Below, in pieces: positions 48,874 through 60,430 of a stretch of 64,000 bases of DNA. Source of the stretch: Calendula officinalis (Eukaryota > Streptophyta > Magnoliopsida > Asterales > Asteraceae); assembly GCA_963853835.1 (NCBI GenBank), contig OY970820.1, positions 47,032,907 through 47,096,906 of the forward strand, given 5' to 3'. A program made the position numbers and the translations under genes. The notes under the pieces were generated by a model, which was not told the DNA's origin, ran no database searches, and saw only the letters and a list, made by a program, of their open reading frames with translations. Numbering within the stretch: position 1 is the first letter of the stretch; the number at the start of each line of letters is the position of its first letter.

Positions 48874-51800
48874 TTATCTGTTGTTGATGGCTTCATTCTC
48901 ATAGAAGACTTCTTGTTTGATGTGCACAAACTCTTCTCTGCTCTTGAGTTCATCCTTTATACAATTAAGAACTGCAACAATCTTCTTTCTGAACCAAGAG
49001 TCTTCTTTCTTGGTGATCATCCATTTCAGTCCAACAAGGTGACTGATTTGGGCTCTTGGTAGATCTTCTTCAGAAATGAAGCACTCTCTATCCTCTGAGT
49101 CAGTATACATATATCCAGAAGTTGGATATATGACACTCTTTTGATCCTGAAAAACAAGGTTAGGAGGAAGAGGGTACTTTCTAAGAAACTTGTATGTATG
49201 AAGGCATTCTGGTCTGTTGTTTGAATAAGCTTCAGTCATCACACTGAGCGTTCTTTACTCAATCTCATGGAGCAAGCCCTTCTCATAACATACTGCAGAG
49301 ACTGCACAGATCTCATCCAAGACTATTTGATCATATGTTGATTTCTTTGGAAGCTCTTTGATCAGTCTTGTGATCCTCACCCAGTCTTGAAGACCAATTC
49401 TTTGAATATCATGAATAAATAACTTCACGGGAGGACTAGTTAAGCCAGTACAAGTGATAGTGATTCTTCCTTCTTTGAGCTTCACTTTTACTTTGTTGAC
49501 ATCCAGGTTTAACCAATGTATCCCCCTTACATTTGGAAATGTTTTGGTCTTCAAGAGCTCCCTTCTTTTTTCCTTATACGGACTCCTGGCAGCAACCATA
49601 TTCCGTTAATGTTGAATATGGTCTGGACCCTTTCTTGAAATTCTATGGGAAGGACCAGGAGTATCAGTATCTGGGTCAGATTCTGGTTCAGCTTTGACTC
49701 CCAACTCTTGCTCATATAAAAATCTTTCTTGTTCTGCCCAGAGTTGTTGAGGAGTCAGTCTTGGAGACTGCTCGGTATCACTGTCCCTTGTATGAACAGG
49801 TCTTCTTTGTCTTGTTACCAACGGAGCAGATTCCTCACTTGATTCAGAAGAAGTGAGAACAACATTGATAGGTCTTCTTGATAAGGAACTCCTTCTTCTA
49901 ATCACCAGATTTTCTGGTTCTTCATCATCCGAGGATGATGATGAAGAACTTTCTTGTTCTACCAGATTTAGTGCATAGTTTACTAAATATGGTTCTTCAT
50001 CTTCATCATCAGCAATAGGCCAGATGAAAGGCCTGTAGACCACAATTTGCAAGTTGTTTTGCTCAGTAGCAACTTGCTGAGGTTGGTCAGTGTGAGTCTC
50101 CCCCTGAGCAGATGGCTCAAGTGGGTCTTCAAAGTGTGGTACTGACCTACTTCTTTGTCTTCTTCTCTCATACTGAAAGCGAAGTGATTCAGTATGAGGA
50201 CTCTGCTGATGTTGTTGTTGTTGTTGTTCTTGTTATGGAGGTTGGTCTTCATTCAATCTTTGTCTTTTCTCCCCCTGAGCAGATGGCTCAGGTTTATCAA
50301 CCTCAGTATCTCTTTGTCTGTTCTCCCCCTTTTTGTTATCATTTGATGAGGAGGGAAGAGGATCAGTATCACCACCCATGTCCCCTTGTTGTGCTTCAAT
50401 GGTAGGGGATGGCATGGGCTCAGTCGCAGCATCAGGATCATCATCGCCTTCTCCTTCTTCATTATGTCCACCATGTGAGGATGGTGGAGGAGATGGAGGC
50501 TTATGTTGTTGTTGGAGTAGTGAGACTGACTGTTTGATGGAGTCAATGTCCCTACTCATAGTGACCATTCTGGCCAAAATTGTATTCTGAGTGTGTTGAA
50601 TGACCAGAATATTCTGCATGATTGCTTGCAGAGTCACTTGATCTCGTGCAGCATGTGATGCCTGAATGCCCTGCACAGATGGTGATAAAGAAACAAAAAA
50701 TATAAAACTGGTTAGAAAGAGAGGTTTATCAAATAGAATTATGGTGTTGTTTAATTCTATAATCATATAAACAGAATTTGTGAAGTCTGTATTTCATCTG
50801 GTTTATGATGAAATATTGTGGACTTGTGCATAGCATGTGTAAGAAGATTTTAGTAAAAGTGAGTGTGTAAATTTAAGTAGCTCAGTATAGGATAAGTCAC
50901 ATTTACTAAAAGGTTTGGGTTTGGGTATTCGAAGCCTGGGATGTGCTTCTTGTTATTTTCAATGTTTATCACTCGGTATTAGAGTGATAACAGAAATGTG
51001 GCTAAACCCCATGGAAAATTTTTGGATTTTGTGGCTTAAGGCTTTGTGATCATTTCTTGAATCATGCTATCCAACTCAAAAATAAGTTGGACATGATTCA
51101 AGCAGCACCAGTGGGTGTCAGTGTGACATCAACCACCATTGTCTCTTTAAATGTTGAGACAACTGTAGACTGACAATGATCAATTGAAAGTGCTCAGTAT
51201 ATGAATTTTTCATAGCAGCAGTGGGCTAGCTATGTTGGCCATAAAAGGATATATATTTGAAAGATCGTTTGAGACTTTGGTCAGTATTGAGTTGGTACTG
51301 GCCAATACTTAGTCTCTATTTGGGAATGAATTATATATTTATGTAGAAGTTTAAAGGCTTTTTAGAAATTCATACCTGAGACTCTGTCAGATTCCCTTCT
51401 AGCATCTGCAGAGGTCGGTGCAGGATCATGTGTTTGTTGATGTGCAGCACCAACATCTTCAATACCGACTTGTCTTTCTTGCTGAGCACCTTCCAGTGTA
51501 GTTTGCTCATATTGAATCTCCACATCAAGAGGAACATGAGGTTTCTCAATTGGTTGAGCAGGTGAAACTAGTTCTGGACCTGGAAGGTCAGCGGTGGCTG
51601 CAACTAGGCTTTGGGCTTGAAGAGATGCAGTTAATGATGGAACATTTGCAGGCTGCACCTCCTCAGATGATAAGTTTCCCATAATGATAGGGGAAAGATT
51701 TCTTCTTCTTCTTTGAAGGACCAGTGGTGTGTCTTCGGAGGACTCAGTATCAAAAACTGTTTCAATATGAGGAGCATCAGGATCTTGTGCAGGTGGAGAG

Positions 51801-52756
51801 ATATGTTGTTGAGTCGGTTCTTGAACTTGTGGAACATCCTGCATCTCAACATCTTGACCAGCCTGTGCTCCATTACCACTATTATCATCATCATCATCAT
51901 TGTCTGACTCAGTAGCAGACATGTCTTCTTCATCATTTATGTGTTCTTGAACAATGGCCCACATATAAGGGCTCAGTAGAGGCTCTCCTTGTCTTGGCCT
52001 GTAAAAGAAGATCTTCTCACTAAGAGGAGGAAGATCAACCCTTGGACTGTGAAACTCATCATAAGTATGTGTGGGCATTGAGTGTTGAAAGATGAGTGAT
52101 AAAAATCTGCAGAAAGGCACATTACATTCCTTTGTGTTAGCCCGAACCAAAGTAGCTAATTCATTGAAAATGAGCCGAGCATAATCAATATTTCTTACAT
52201 AGTACAGAGCATGTACTATTTGCATCCCAAATTCATTTATTTGGTCCAAAGCACCCGTCTTGTGAGTCATGCACGGAATTATTGTTGTAATGAGAATACC
52301 CCACATCGGACCAAATTCGTTTCTTTTGATGATTCCTGTTGTTCCTCTTCGACCCAAAAATGGCAATACTGAGCGTGCCTCTGATCTATCAACGAATGGG
52401 TCATACTGAGCTTGTGCTGGAAGCCTCAGTGTTTCACGAATGATGGCAGTAGAAACAAATGCTCTTCTTTGATCCCTAATTACCCATCCAGCAATCATAT
52501 CTGGAGAATCGAGTGTGGCAGAGTACCAAAACTCGCATAACATTTCTGGGTAAATTGTGCGAGGAGATAAGGTCAGTGCACGAGCAATTGGGCAATGCTT
52601 CATAAAGGTCACAATGTTTGTGAATTCTTGGCATACCCATGCTTGAGGAATAGTGAAATTTGCTGTGATGTTGTTCCTCGCAAACCTGGGTACTTCATCA
52701 TTTCGGAATTTGATTTCCGATTCAACTTCTGGAGCAACGAAAGTGTAATTCGCCAT
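48874..52756 (-). pseudogene. Third (env-position) ORF of element C, two exons, acceptor mutated
   Basis: Exon 1 is 52756-51376 (MANYTFVAPEVESEIKF..., open for 464 codons with the intron start) and exon 2 is 50684-48874. Joined they give 3192 nt, exactly 1064 codons, with no frameshift. Exon 1 holds the domain with CEFWYSATLDSPDMIAGW, RGTTGIIKRNEFGPMWGIL and YARLIFNELATLVR, then an acidic Asp-rich run. Exon 2 has a likely coiled coil (MQNILVIQHTQNTILARM), a Ser/Asp tract and a C-terminal domain ending near NNR. In-frame stops lie at about 50235, 49608 and 49254. The acceptor AG reads AT here (50686-50685), so normal splicing should fail. The protein is not a known envelope by any motif I can see; its role is unknown. 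Confidence 0.78.
50685..51375 (-). other. Intron in the third ORF of element C, acceptor lost (691 nt)
   Basis: The donor CTCAG/GTATGAATTTC is identical to B. At the 3' end B has TTTCTTTAG/CACC while C has TTTCTTTAT/CACC, a single G-to-T change that destroys the AG. Length and sequence are otherwise collinear with the B intron. Confidence 0.78.
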
Positions 52757-53213
52757 CTGTGATTTTGATTTGAGAGTATTTGCTTGCTAATAGAAAGTGA
52801 AATCGTTAATCGCAGAGAGAATTGAAAATGAAAGAAAGAAATAACTGTTGAAAAATATTTGAAGTAAAAATAAATGGTTATTTATAGAAGATTGAAGATA
52901 ATTAAGGTATTGGGAAGTAAAAACGGCTGATTTGACTGCCTTATCCTGTGACAACGGTAACTTTCCTATTAAGAAAGGTTACCGTTGAGCAGTATGAGAA
53001 TTAAGCTCGGTGTGAGCGCCGTAATACCCCAATACTGAGTAAAAGAAAAATTAATTTAAGAAAAAAAATTAAAAAATGTAAAAACAATTAATTTACTCTT
53101 GAAATTAATAAAAAAAAAATTTAAATTTTTATGATAACAGACTAGTGATACTGAGTGGTCAGTATCAACAGGAGTGATACTGAGGGTTCAGTTTTAAAGA
53201 AAATTAAGAAAGA
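52757..53213 (-). other. Spacer between pol and the third ORF of element C
   Basis: Collinear with 43069-43527 of B. AT-rich, no ORF, with a TATTTATAG-like box (minus-strand CTATAAATA near 52884) that could be an internal promoter for the third ORF. Confidence 0.55.
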
Positions 53214-56200
53214 TTAAGGATTCAACATACCTAATTGCCCTAGTAAATACATAAACCTTTCCTCAGGGAGAGGTTTAGTAAACACATCGGCCAATTGTTC
53301 ATCTGTTGGTACATAATCAACCTCAACCTTACCTTTTTCCACATTATCTCGAATAAAGTGGTGTCTGATATCAATATGCTTGGTTTTGGAGTGATAGACT
53401 GGGTTCTCTGTGATAGCAATAGCACTCTTGTTATCACAATGAATGGGAGTCTTATGAAATTTGAACCCATAGTCTAAGAGTTGATACTGCATCCATAATA
53501 ATTGAGCACAACAACTTCCTGCAGCAACATATTCTGCTTCTGCTGTGGAAGTTGCTACTGAATTTTGCTTCTTGGATGACAAACCAACTAGTCTTCAACC
53601 TAGGAATTGACATCCTCCACTTGTGCTCTTTCTGTCCAATCTACAACCTGCAAAATCTGCATCTGTGTACCCTTCAAGGTCAAAGTTTGAGTCTTTGGGA
53701 TACCAAAGACCCAGGTTAGGAGTACCTGTAAGATATCTAAAGATGCGCTTAACTGCTTTCATGTGTGATTCTTTAGGATCAGCCTGATACCGAGCACACA
53801 AACATGTTGCAAACATGATATCAGGCCTGCTAGCAGTTAAGTAAAGTAAGGAACCAATCATACCTCGGTATGTGGATTGACATACTGGTTTACCAGTTTC
53901 ATCCTTACTTATCTTATCATGAGTACCCATAGGAGTGTGCATGGAAGATAAATTTTCAAATTTGTATTTCTTTAACATATCATGCACATACTTACTTTGA
54001 TTTATAAAAGTGCCATCAGGCTTTTGTTCAACTTGTAAACCAAGAAAGTAAGTAAGTTCTCCCATCATACTCTTCTGATACTGAGTTCACATTATCTTAG
54101 CAAACCAGTCACACATTGACTTGTCAGTGGAGCCAAAGATAATATCATCTACATATATCTGAATGAGTAAGATGTCAGAACCTTTCCGTTTTGAAAATAA
54201 TGTTTTATCAATTTTACCTCTTGTAAATTTATTTTCAATAAGGTACTCAGACAGGGTGTCATACCAGGCTCTTGGAGCTTGTTTGAGCCCATATAGAGCT
54301 TTATCAAGCTTGAAAACATAATTAGGAAATTTAGGATCAGCAAAACCTGGAGGTTGTTTAACATAAACTTCTTCTTGTAGTTTTCCATTTAGAAAAGCAC
54401 TTTTGACATCCATCTGATAAACTTTGAAATTCTTAAAGGCTGCGTATGCAAGATACAACCTAATAGCTTCAATTCTTGCAACTGGTGCAAAAGTTTCATC
54501 ATAGTCAATGCCTTCTTCTTGCCTGTAACCTTGAGCAACTAACCTTGCTTTGTTTCTGATGACAACACCATCCTTGTCCATCTTGTTTCTGAACACCCAC
54601 TTAGTACCAATAATCGTTTTGCCAGAAGGAGGTGGTACTAAGTTCCAAACTTTGTTTCTCTCAAACTCTGTGAGCTCTTCTTGCATAGCCTCTACCCAAT
54701 CTTCATCTAATAAAGCTTCATCAGCTTTCTTTGGTTCAATGGTAGATAAGAAACTTGAGAAGAAACAAAAATTTGCAGTTGCTTGGGTTGGAAATTCTAA
54801 TTTTCTTCTTGTTTGGACACCTTCTTCAATAGGACCAATAATGTTTGAGTGTGGATGGTCTCTGTGTTCCCTTAAATTGTTTCCTAAGGGAGCATTTGAA
54901 ATAGGATCAACAATATCTTGTTGATTTGGTGTGTCTTGTGTCTGATACTGAGTGGAATTCTGGTCAGTATTAGACAGCGCAGGTTGCTGTTCATCTTCAT
55001 TTTGCAGAGTTGATGTGGATTCTTGTGAAGTGTTGGATGTTTCACCTTCTTCATAGGTAGAGTGGTTCAGCTCATTAGTTGGAAACTCAGTATGGAGGTC
55101 CTCTGTTATGGGAACCTCAGTATTAGTAGCAGTTGAGTGATACTGAGTTTGAACTTGATCAGTTTCATTAAACTTATTGGGAATAAAGTGTGGATGAAAC
55201 TTGGGCTGTTCAGCAATGGAGTGTTCTGGATTGCATAGAATATCTATGCCACTTATGTCTTCACTTGCTGGGGTAGAATGCTCATTCTGATCTTCATTGA
55301 ATGTGACATGAATGGATTCTACAATCATCTTGGTTGAGATGATATACACTCTGAAAGCTTTAGAGTGTGGAGAGTAGCCCATGAACACACCTTCATTTGC
55401 TTTGGGAGCAAATTTGTTGAGATTTTGTTTTGTACTGAGTACAAAGCATTTACTCCCAAAGATGTGGAAGTATTCCACATTAGGAATCTTGCCATTGTAT
55501 AACTCATATGGAGTCTTCAGATGTCTTTGGACGATAGTGGCTCTATTCTGAGTGAAGTTTGCACAGTTTACAGCTTCAGCCCAGAAACTCAGTGCCAGTC
55601 CAGCATGGCATAATAAAGTTCTTGCAGCTTCAATCAGTGTTCTATTCTTTCTTTCTACAACACCATTTTGTTGTGGTGTGTAGGCTGCAGAGAAGTTTTG
55701 AATGATTCCTTTTTCTTCACAGAAATCGGCTAATACTGAGTTCTTAAACTCAGTACCATGGTCACTTCTAAGTTGCTTGACCTTGTTGCCTTTTTGAAGT
55801 TCCTCTCTTTTTATAAAGGCAATGATTTCTGTTGTTGCATCTGACTTAGTCTTGAGAAAGATGACCCAAGTATATCTTGAAAATTCATCAACCAAGACTA
55901 GAGTATAGATCTTTTTGGCCAAAGATGGTGTGCTGATGGGGCCAAAAAGATCCATATGTATCGTAGTAAGAGGTTCATTAATGGAATGATTGACTTTAGA
56001 CTTGAATGAACTCTTCTTCTGCTTGCCCATTTCACATGCTGAGCATAACTTATCTTTTGAATAAGTAATAGTGGGTAACCCTCTCACCAGTTTCTTCATA
56101 CTGAGCTCGTTGATATTTCTAAAGTTGATGTGAGAGAGTTTCTTGTGCCATAGCCAATGCAATTCTGGCTTGACTTTAGAAAGCAAGCATACTCGAATAG

Positions 56201-56555
56201 TTGGGTCTATTTCAGATAGGTTGACCACATATACATCTTTTTCTCTTCTAGCAATGAGTACATGCTGCCCTTTATCATTGTAGATGATTCCTGCAACCTT
56301 CCTGAATCGAGCTTCATTGTCATCATCACACATCTGGCTGATACTGAGCAGATTGTGTTTAAGACCCTCTACATAGGCAACTCTTTTAAAAGTTATGTTG
56401 CCTGCCTTGATCACACCATAACCTCTTGTCTTTCCCACCGAGTCATCTCCAAACTTAACAGGAGGACCCTTCTCTGGAGTATAATTTAGAAGGTATTCCA
56501 TACTGCCAGTCATGTGTCTTGAGCATCCACTATCTAAGTACCACTTTCTGTCACC
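53214..56555 (-). pseudogene. Copia pol of element C: PR, IN, RT, RNase H with nonsense codons
   Basis: Open from GGT GAC just after a TAG at 56558-56556 (CAG in A and B). Protease WYLDSGCSRHMTG; GAG-pre-integrase HKKLSHINFRNI and CSACEMGK; integrase core Asp-Asp-Glu in HMDLFGP, RSDHGTEF and VVERKNRT; reverse transcriptase with WVFRNKMDKDG, YQMDVKSAFLNG and IYVDDIIFGS. The 808-codon ORF ends at 54087 by a Ser-to-stop change (TCA to TGA). RNase H follows: YTDADFAGCRLDRKSTSGG, then a Gly-to-stop change (GGA to TGA) at about 53595, then STAEAEYVAAG and DNKSAIAITENP to the end at 53214. There are no frameshifts in pol. It would encode a polyprotein of roughly 1,100 residues. Confidence 0.94.
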
Positions 56556-56578
56556 CTACACAAGACACACAATAATAA

Positions 56579-59151
56579 TTAGTTCCTTTTAGGAACCCAT
56601 TTTTGAATGGGACCTTTCGTGGGATAAACAGATTTTGATCTGATCTCTTTGTTTGGAGAGGTCAGTATCACTTCAGGGGAAACTTTAGAAGTTTTCTTTG
56701 GTGATACTGACTTAGTTTCTCTCCTTTTCTTTGGTACTGAGTACCTTGGACTTGAGAGATCAGTCCAGCATTCATCTCCCTTATGACCAGTATGATGACA
56801 CCTATAACATTTTCTAGGTCTATTTCTAAACATATTTTCATAAGGTATTTTAGAAAAATGTTGCATTTTTGGTAGATCAGTATGAACAAGTTTTGCAAAT
56901 TGTTTACTTAAAGATTTTACCTGATCACCAAGTGTTTTTAAAATATTATTTTTGTCATTTTTAATAGGTGTTTTAACATTTTGTTTTACTGGTTTAAAGG
57001 GTGGTGGATCTGATTGCTTCTTTTTATTTGGCAGAGAAGTCTTTCTAATATTATTAGTGGTAGACTTCTTGTCTCTGCCAACTAAGGACCAGGTTGAAGT
57101 TGTTTTTTGTTTATCATGTTTTGAAGAAACAACTTTAACAGGTTCTTTAGATTTCTCAGTATATGATGTTTCTGTTCCTGCAACTTCTGTATTAGATGAA
57201 ACATTGGAGATAGAAGTTGTCTTATTATCTTTATATAATTCAAAAGTTGTTGTATTAAATAATAATTCAAAAGGTGGAACAGCAGAAGTGTCATACTGAT
57301 CTATTGGGAGCTCAGTATCAGAAATTTCTTTTTAGAAAATTCAATACTGGGTTCTTGTAGCTCAGTATAGCACTTTGAGCAGATGGAGGGACCAATAGGT
57401 TTTTCTAAAATTTCATTTTCCTCATCATCTGACTCAGTTTGATATCCAACTTCACATAAAGTTTTAGCTTTTACAAAATTAATAGGGTTCATAGTAGAAA
57501 ACTCTTCAAATAAATCAGCAAAATTGTTCCTATTTTTAAATTGAGGATCAACACCAAGTGCAGCCCTCACATTTTCTGGGAATTGTTGATTTAAACATTT
57601 ATTTAATTGTATTAAAGCATTTCCCCAAGATTTACACTGTTTTTCAAATTTCTCTTTTTCAAGTTTGTGTAAATGAGCTTTATCAGCTAATCTTTGGTTA
57701 ATGTCTTTTAAATCTGAAAAGTTTAATTCTAAATCTTTATACTTTGCTAGTTTATCTAAGTTTTCATTATTTACCCTTTCAAGTTCTTGAATTGTTAATT
57801 TTAAAGCTTTTTGTTTTTGTACAGAAGTTTTAAGATCAACAATCATATACTCAAAAATCTTAGTTTTTTCATTCACTGAATAAGTTTGAAAGGAACTTAC
57901 CTTGTACAACTGAGTGGAATCCCAATCAGTATGAACACTCATCCTCTCAGCCTCTTTGATATCTTTTTCAAACGAGCTTTTCAAATCATCTTCAGTGAAA
58001 GCCATAAAGGCTTTATTTTCAATCTCTTCCTCATCATCACTTAAGTCCTCATCCATCCAGGCTTCTGAGTAAAGTGATTGATGAGATGCTCCATTCCCTT
58101 CTGCCCTCTTGCCCTTGCTCCAGTTCTTCAGTTTGACATACGTGTCTCTATACCTCTTTGCTCGGTATGCAATTTTGTCATTTTGGTCAGTCTCAGAAGA
58201 CTTGGTATGACAATTTGCAGCAATGTGTCCAGGCTTTCCACACCTATAGCAAAGACCTGATCTTGGGTCAGTATTAGAAGAGCTAACACCAAGCCTCTTC
58301 TTCTTTAACTGATCCAGCTTCATAGACATAAGAGCCATTTGGGTTTCAAGCTTTTCTGCCTCAGCATCAGCAAGATCAACTTCTGGTTCATCTGGCTCAG
58401 TCACAGTATAGGCCTGTTGCACAACTAGAGCCATGCCAGTGGAAGACTTGTCAGTTTTCTTCCAGTTGATCAGTCTTGCAGTATTATTCTCCTCATGATT
58501 CAACATTAGACCATACAAAGTTTGAAAAGTGTATGACTCAATGTTGTTAGCAGCATTGACAGAGTTTGTCATGTCAAGAAATTGTTGAGGAAGATTATCC
58601 AGGAACTTTTGAACAAGCTCTCCTTCCTCTTTCACAATGCCTACACTGATTAAATCATGGATAACAGTATTGAACCTGTTATAGAGAGTGGTGATGTCTT
58701 CATTAGGAGTTGAGAAGAAGTTTTCATATTTCCTTCTCATGTTGCTTTTTCTTTGCAACTTTACCTTTGCTGTGCCTTCATAGGTGACAGATAGGCTATC
58801 CCACATAGCCTTTGCTGTTGGCAATTTCATAATTGCATTAAGTATCTCTTTGGTAACAGCATTACCAATCACCCCTTTAGCTCTGGAGTCTAAAGCATAC
58901 AGCTGACGGTCAGTATCAGTCCAGTTGTGCTTTAGTTTAGGTACAGTTCTTATGCTCTCAGGAGCATCTTCAGTAGCAGCAACAGGTTCCACCGTTTGTG
59001 GAATGATGGGGCCATCATATAGCACAGTGAGCATCTCATGGTGAATAGATTCAAGATACCACTGAGCTTTAAGCTTCCATTGATGAAAGTCTTTTCCATC
59101 AAAGATGGGTACTCCCTTTCCAGACATAATTGGTGCAACAATAGTAGACAT
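56579..59151 (-). pseudogene. Copia gag of element C, one frameshift
   Basis: The start is ATG 59151 (MSTIVAPIMSGKGVPIFDG), 99 bases from the LTR edge, and the ORF is open for 616 codons to 57301. It has the conserved Gag core (AMWDSLSVTYEG, MRRKYENFF, LVQKFLDNLPQQFLDMTNSV), CCHC knuckle CYRCGKPGHIAANC at residues 301-314, and a coiled-coil-like part near residues 440-540 (IQELERVNNENLDKLAKYKD). Near 57333 one base is missing relative to A and B, shifting the frame. Downstream is the second knuckle CYRCHHTGHKGDEC and the end KWVPKRN with TAA at 56581-56579. Pol lies in the -1 frame after this stop. Confidence 0.93.
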
Positions 59152-59235
59152 TTTAGATTTTTGAGTGTTGGAGGGATAGATGTAGGGAATGGCTGCCAGG
59201 GTTATAGATCGACTAAATAAGAGTTTATTTAGCCT

Positions 59236-59247
59236 GCTCTGATACCA
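59236..59247 (-). other. Primer binding site of element C
   Basis: TGGTATCAGAGC on the minus strand two bases inside the LTR; tRNA-Met type. Confidence 0.92.
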
Positions 59248-59249
59248 GT

Positions 59250-59756
59250 TGTTAGGTCACAACACCCTGGTTTAGTTGGTTAATTGATTGGTTAATTATA
59301 TCACTTAAGACAAATATTGTAAAAGAACAAGATATGAGTCAAATGTATAATTCCACTAAGTGTGGCTTGTTGCGGAATAACAAGACCACTAATCAATTAC
59401 AAAGGATATGAAAATGTAAAGTGAATTGGTGAGTTCTCCTTTGCAAGATGATCTCTATTTATAATGATATAGAGATCTTACATAATGGGCAAAGGAGTAA
59501 CCGAAGGACTAAACTAGGAAAATGACTAAGATCAAGGGAATTGATCTTAGTCCGTTACAAAAAGTAACTCAGTCCTTCTACTCAGTCCTTGTACTCAGTA
59601 TCACTATCTGATACTGAGTACTGATACTGAGTTCCAATACTGATCACTCAGTATCAGACCTAGACTTAGCTATATTATTCTACATATTAATCAAAGCTAG
59701 TCTAGGTTGTTTTTGTTATCTCAAGATCCAAAGGGGCAAGGCTTTTTGCCTTAACA
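59250..59756 (-). repeat. 5' LTR of element C (507 bp)
   Basis: Six substitutions from the 3' LTR (about 1.2%) plus one extra 13-bp ACTGATACTGAGT unit near 59615. A TATAAATAG box on the minus strand (59455-59463) sits in a hairpin formed by GATCTCTAT and ATAGAGATC. Confidence 0.95.
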
Positions 59757-60430
59757 AAATGAAATGAGGGTGTAGTCGAAAATTGATAAAGTAAGCTTGA
59801 GTGAGGAGGGCGTGACAAGGTTAAAGAAAACGAAAAAACCCTTTCCAAACCAATTAAAATCCGGGTTGCCACGTCTCTATCAGATTGCATGTGTTGCTCT
59901 CTGATATTGAAAAAGACATCATGGACCCAGTGATGCAATGCACAACCCCCCAGCTACTCAAGTATTACTTAACAAGTAGTTGTTTCATTTTCACGGAGAC
60001 TAGCTCATATGCTATCGACATCTCACTTGGAGATTGTTGATATTGAACAAGAGGACAAGTCTCTCCAGTCCTCGCCTTCATTTGTCCACAAATTGAGTCT
60101 AGAACCGAAATACACTTTTAGGACACATGAAAAATACCAAGCTTATCTTTGTGATATAGCCGGAACATTCATAGTGATACCAAAATTTTTGGTATTCCAC
60201 GATGATTGAATGGAAATCCTACCAGTGCTAACATCAAAGCCAACACTGAACGTAGGTCACACAGTTTTTGTAACTGATGTGCTAGCGGGAAATCTATGTG
60301 ATCCTGGTTTACCCTGTTTGATTCCATGTACATTTTTGATGACTTTACTCCAACGTTATCAACAACAGTCGGGATATCAGATGATAAACACGAGACTGTT
60401 CTTTTATGTCATCTGCAACGGTCATTGAGA
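59757..60430 (+). other. Internal sequence of element D after C, with repeat copy 2
   Basis: Anonymous at first; then from about 60020 it is a diverged copy of 36120-36520. Shared landmarks in the same order: GGAG(T/A)(A/T)TGTTG(G/A)TATTGAA, TTTAGGACACAT, GATTGA(G/A)TGGAAATCCT and GTAGGTCACACAGTTTTTGTA (GCAGGTCACACATTTGTA in copy 1). Short open frames (60009-60209, 60210-60428) are not conserved between the two copies, so coding is doubtful. Confidence 0.6.

Larger units (their letters stand above)
48303..59756 (-). mobile_element. Full-length Ty1/copia element C (11.45 kb)
   Basis: Minus-strand element inserted in D. LTRs are 494 and 507 bp with 6 substitutions and one 13-bp indel. The primer site, purine tract, gag, pol and the spliced third ORF are all present. 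The flanks are AATTG on the left and AAATG on the right, so the 5-bp target duplication matches at 4 of 5 bases. It is the least damaged copy: gag has one frameshift, pol three visible nonsense codons and the third ORF three nonsense codons and a lost acceptor. Confidence 0.94.

Noticed and set aside
43528..52756. A true viral envelope gene
   Set aside because: The position fits, but I see no signal peptide, membrane span or glycosylation-rich ectodomain; the product remains unknown.
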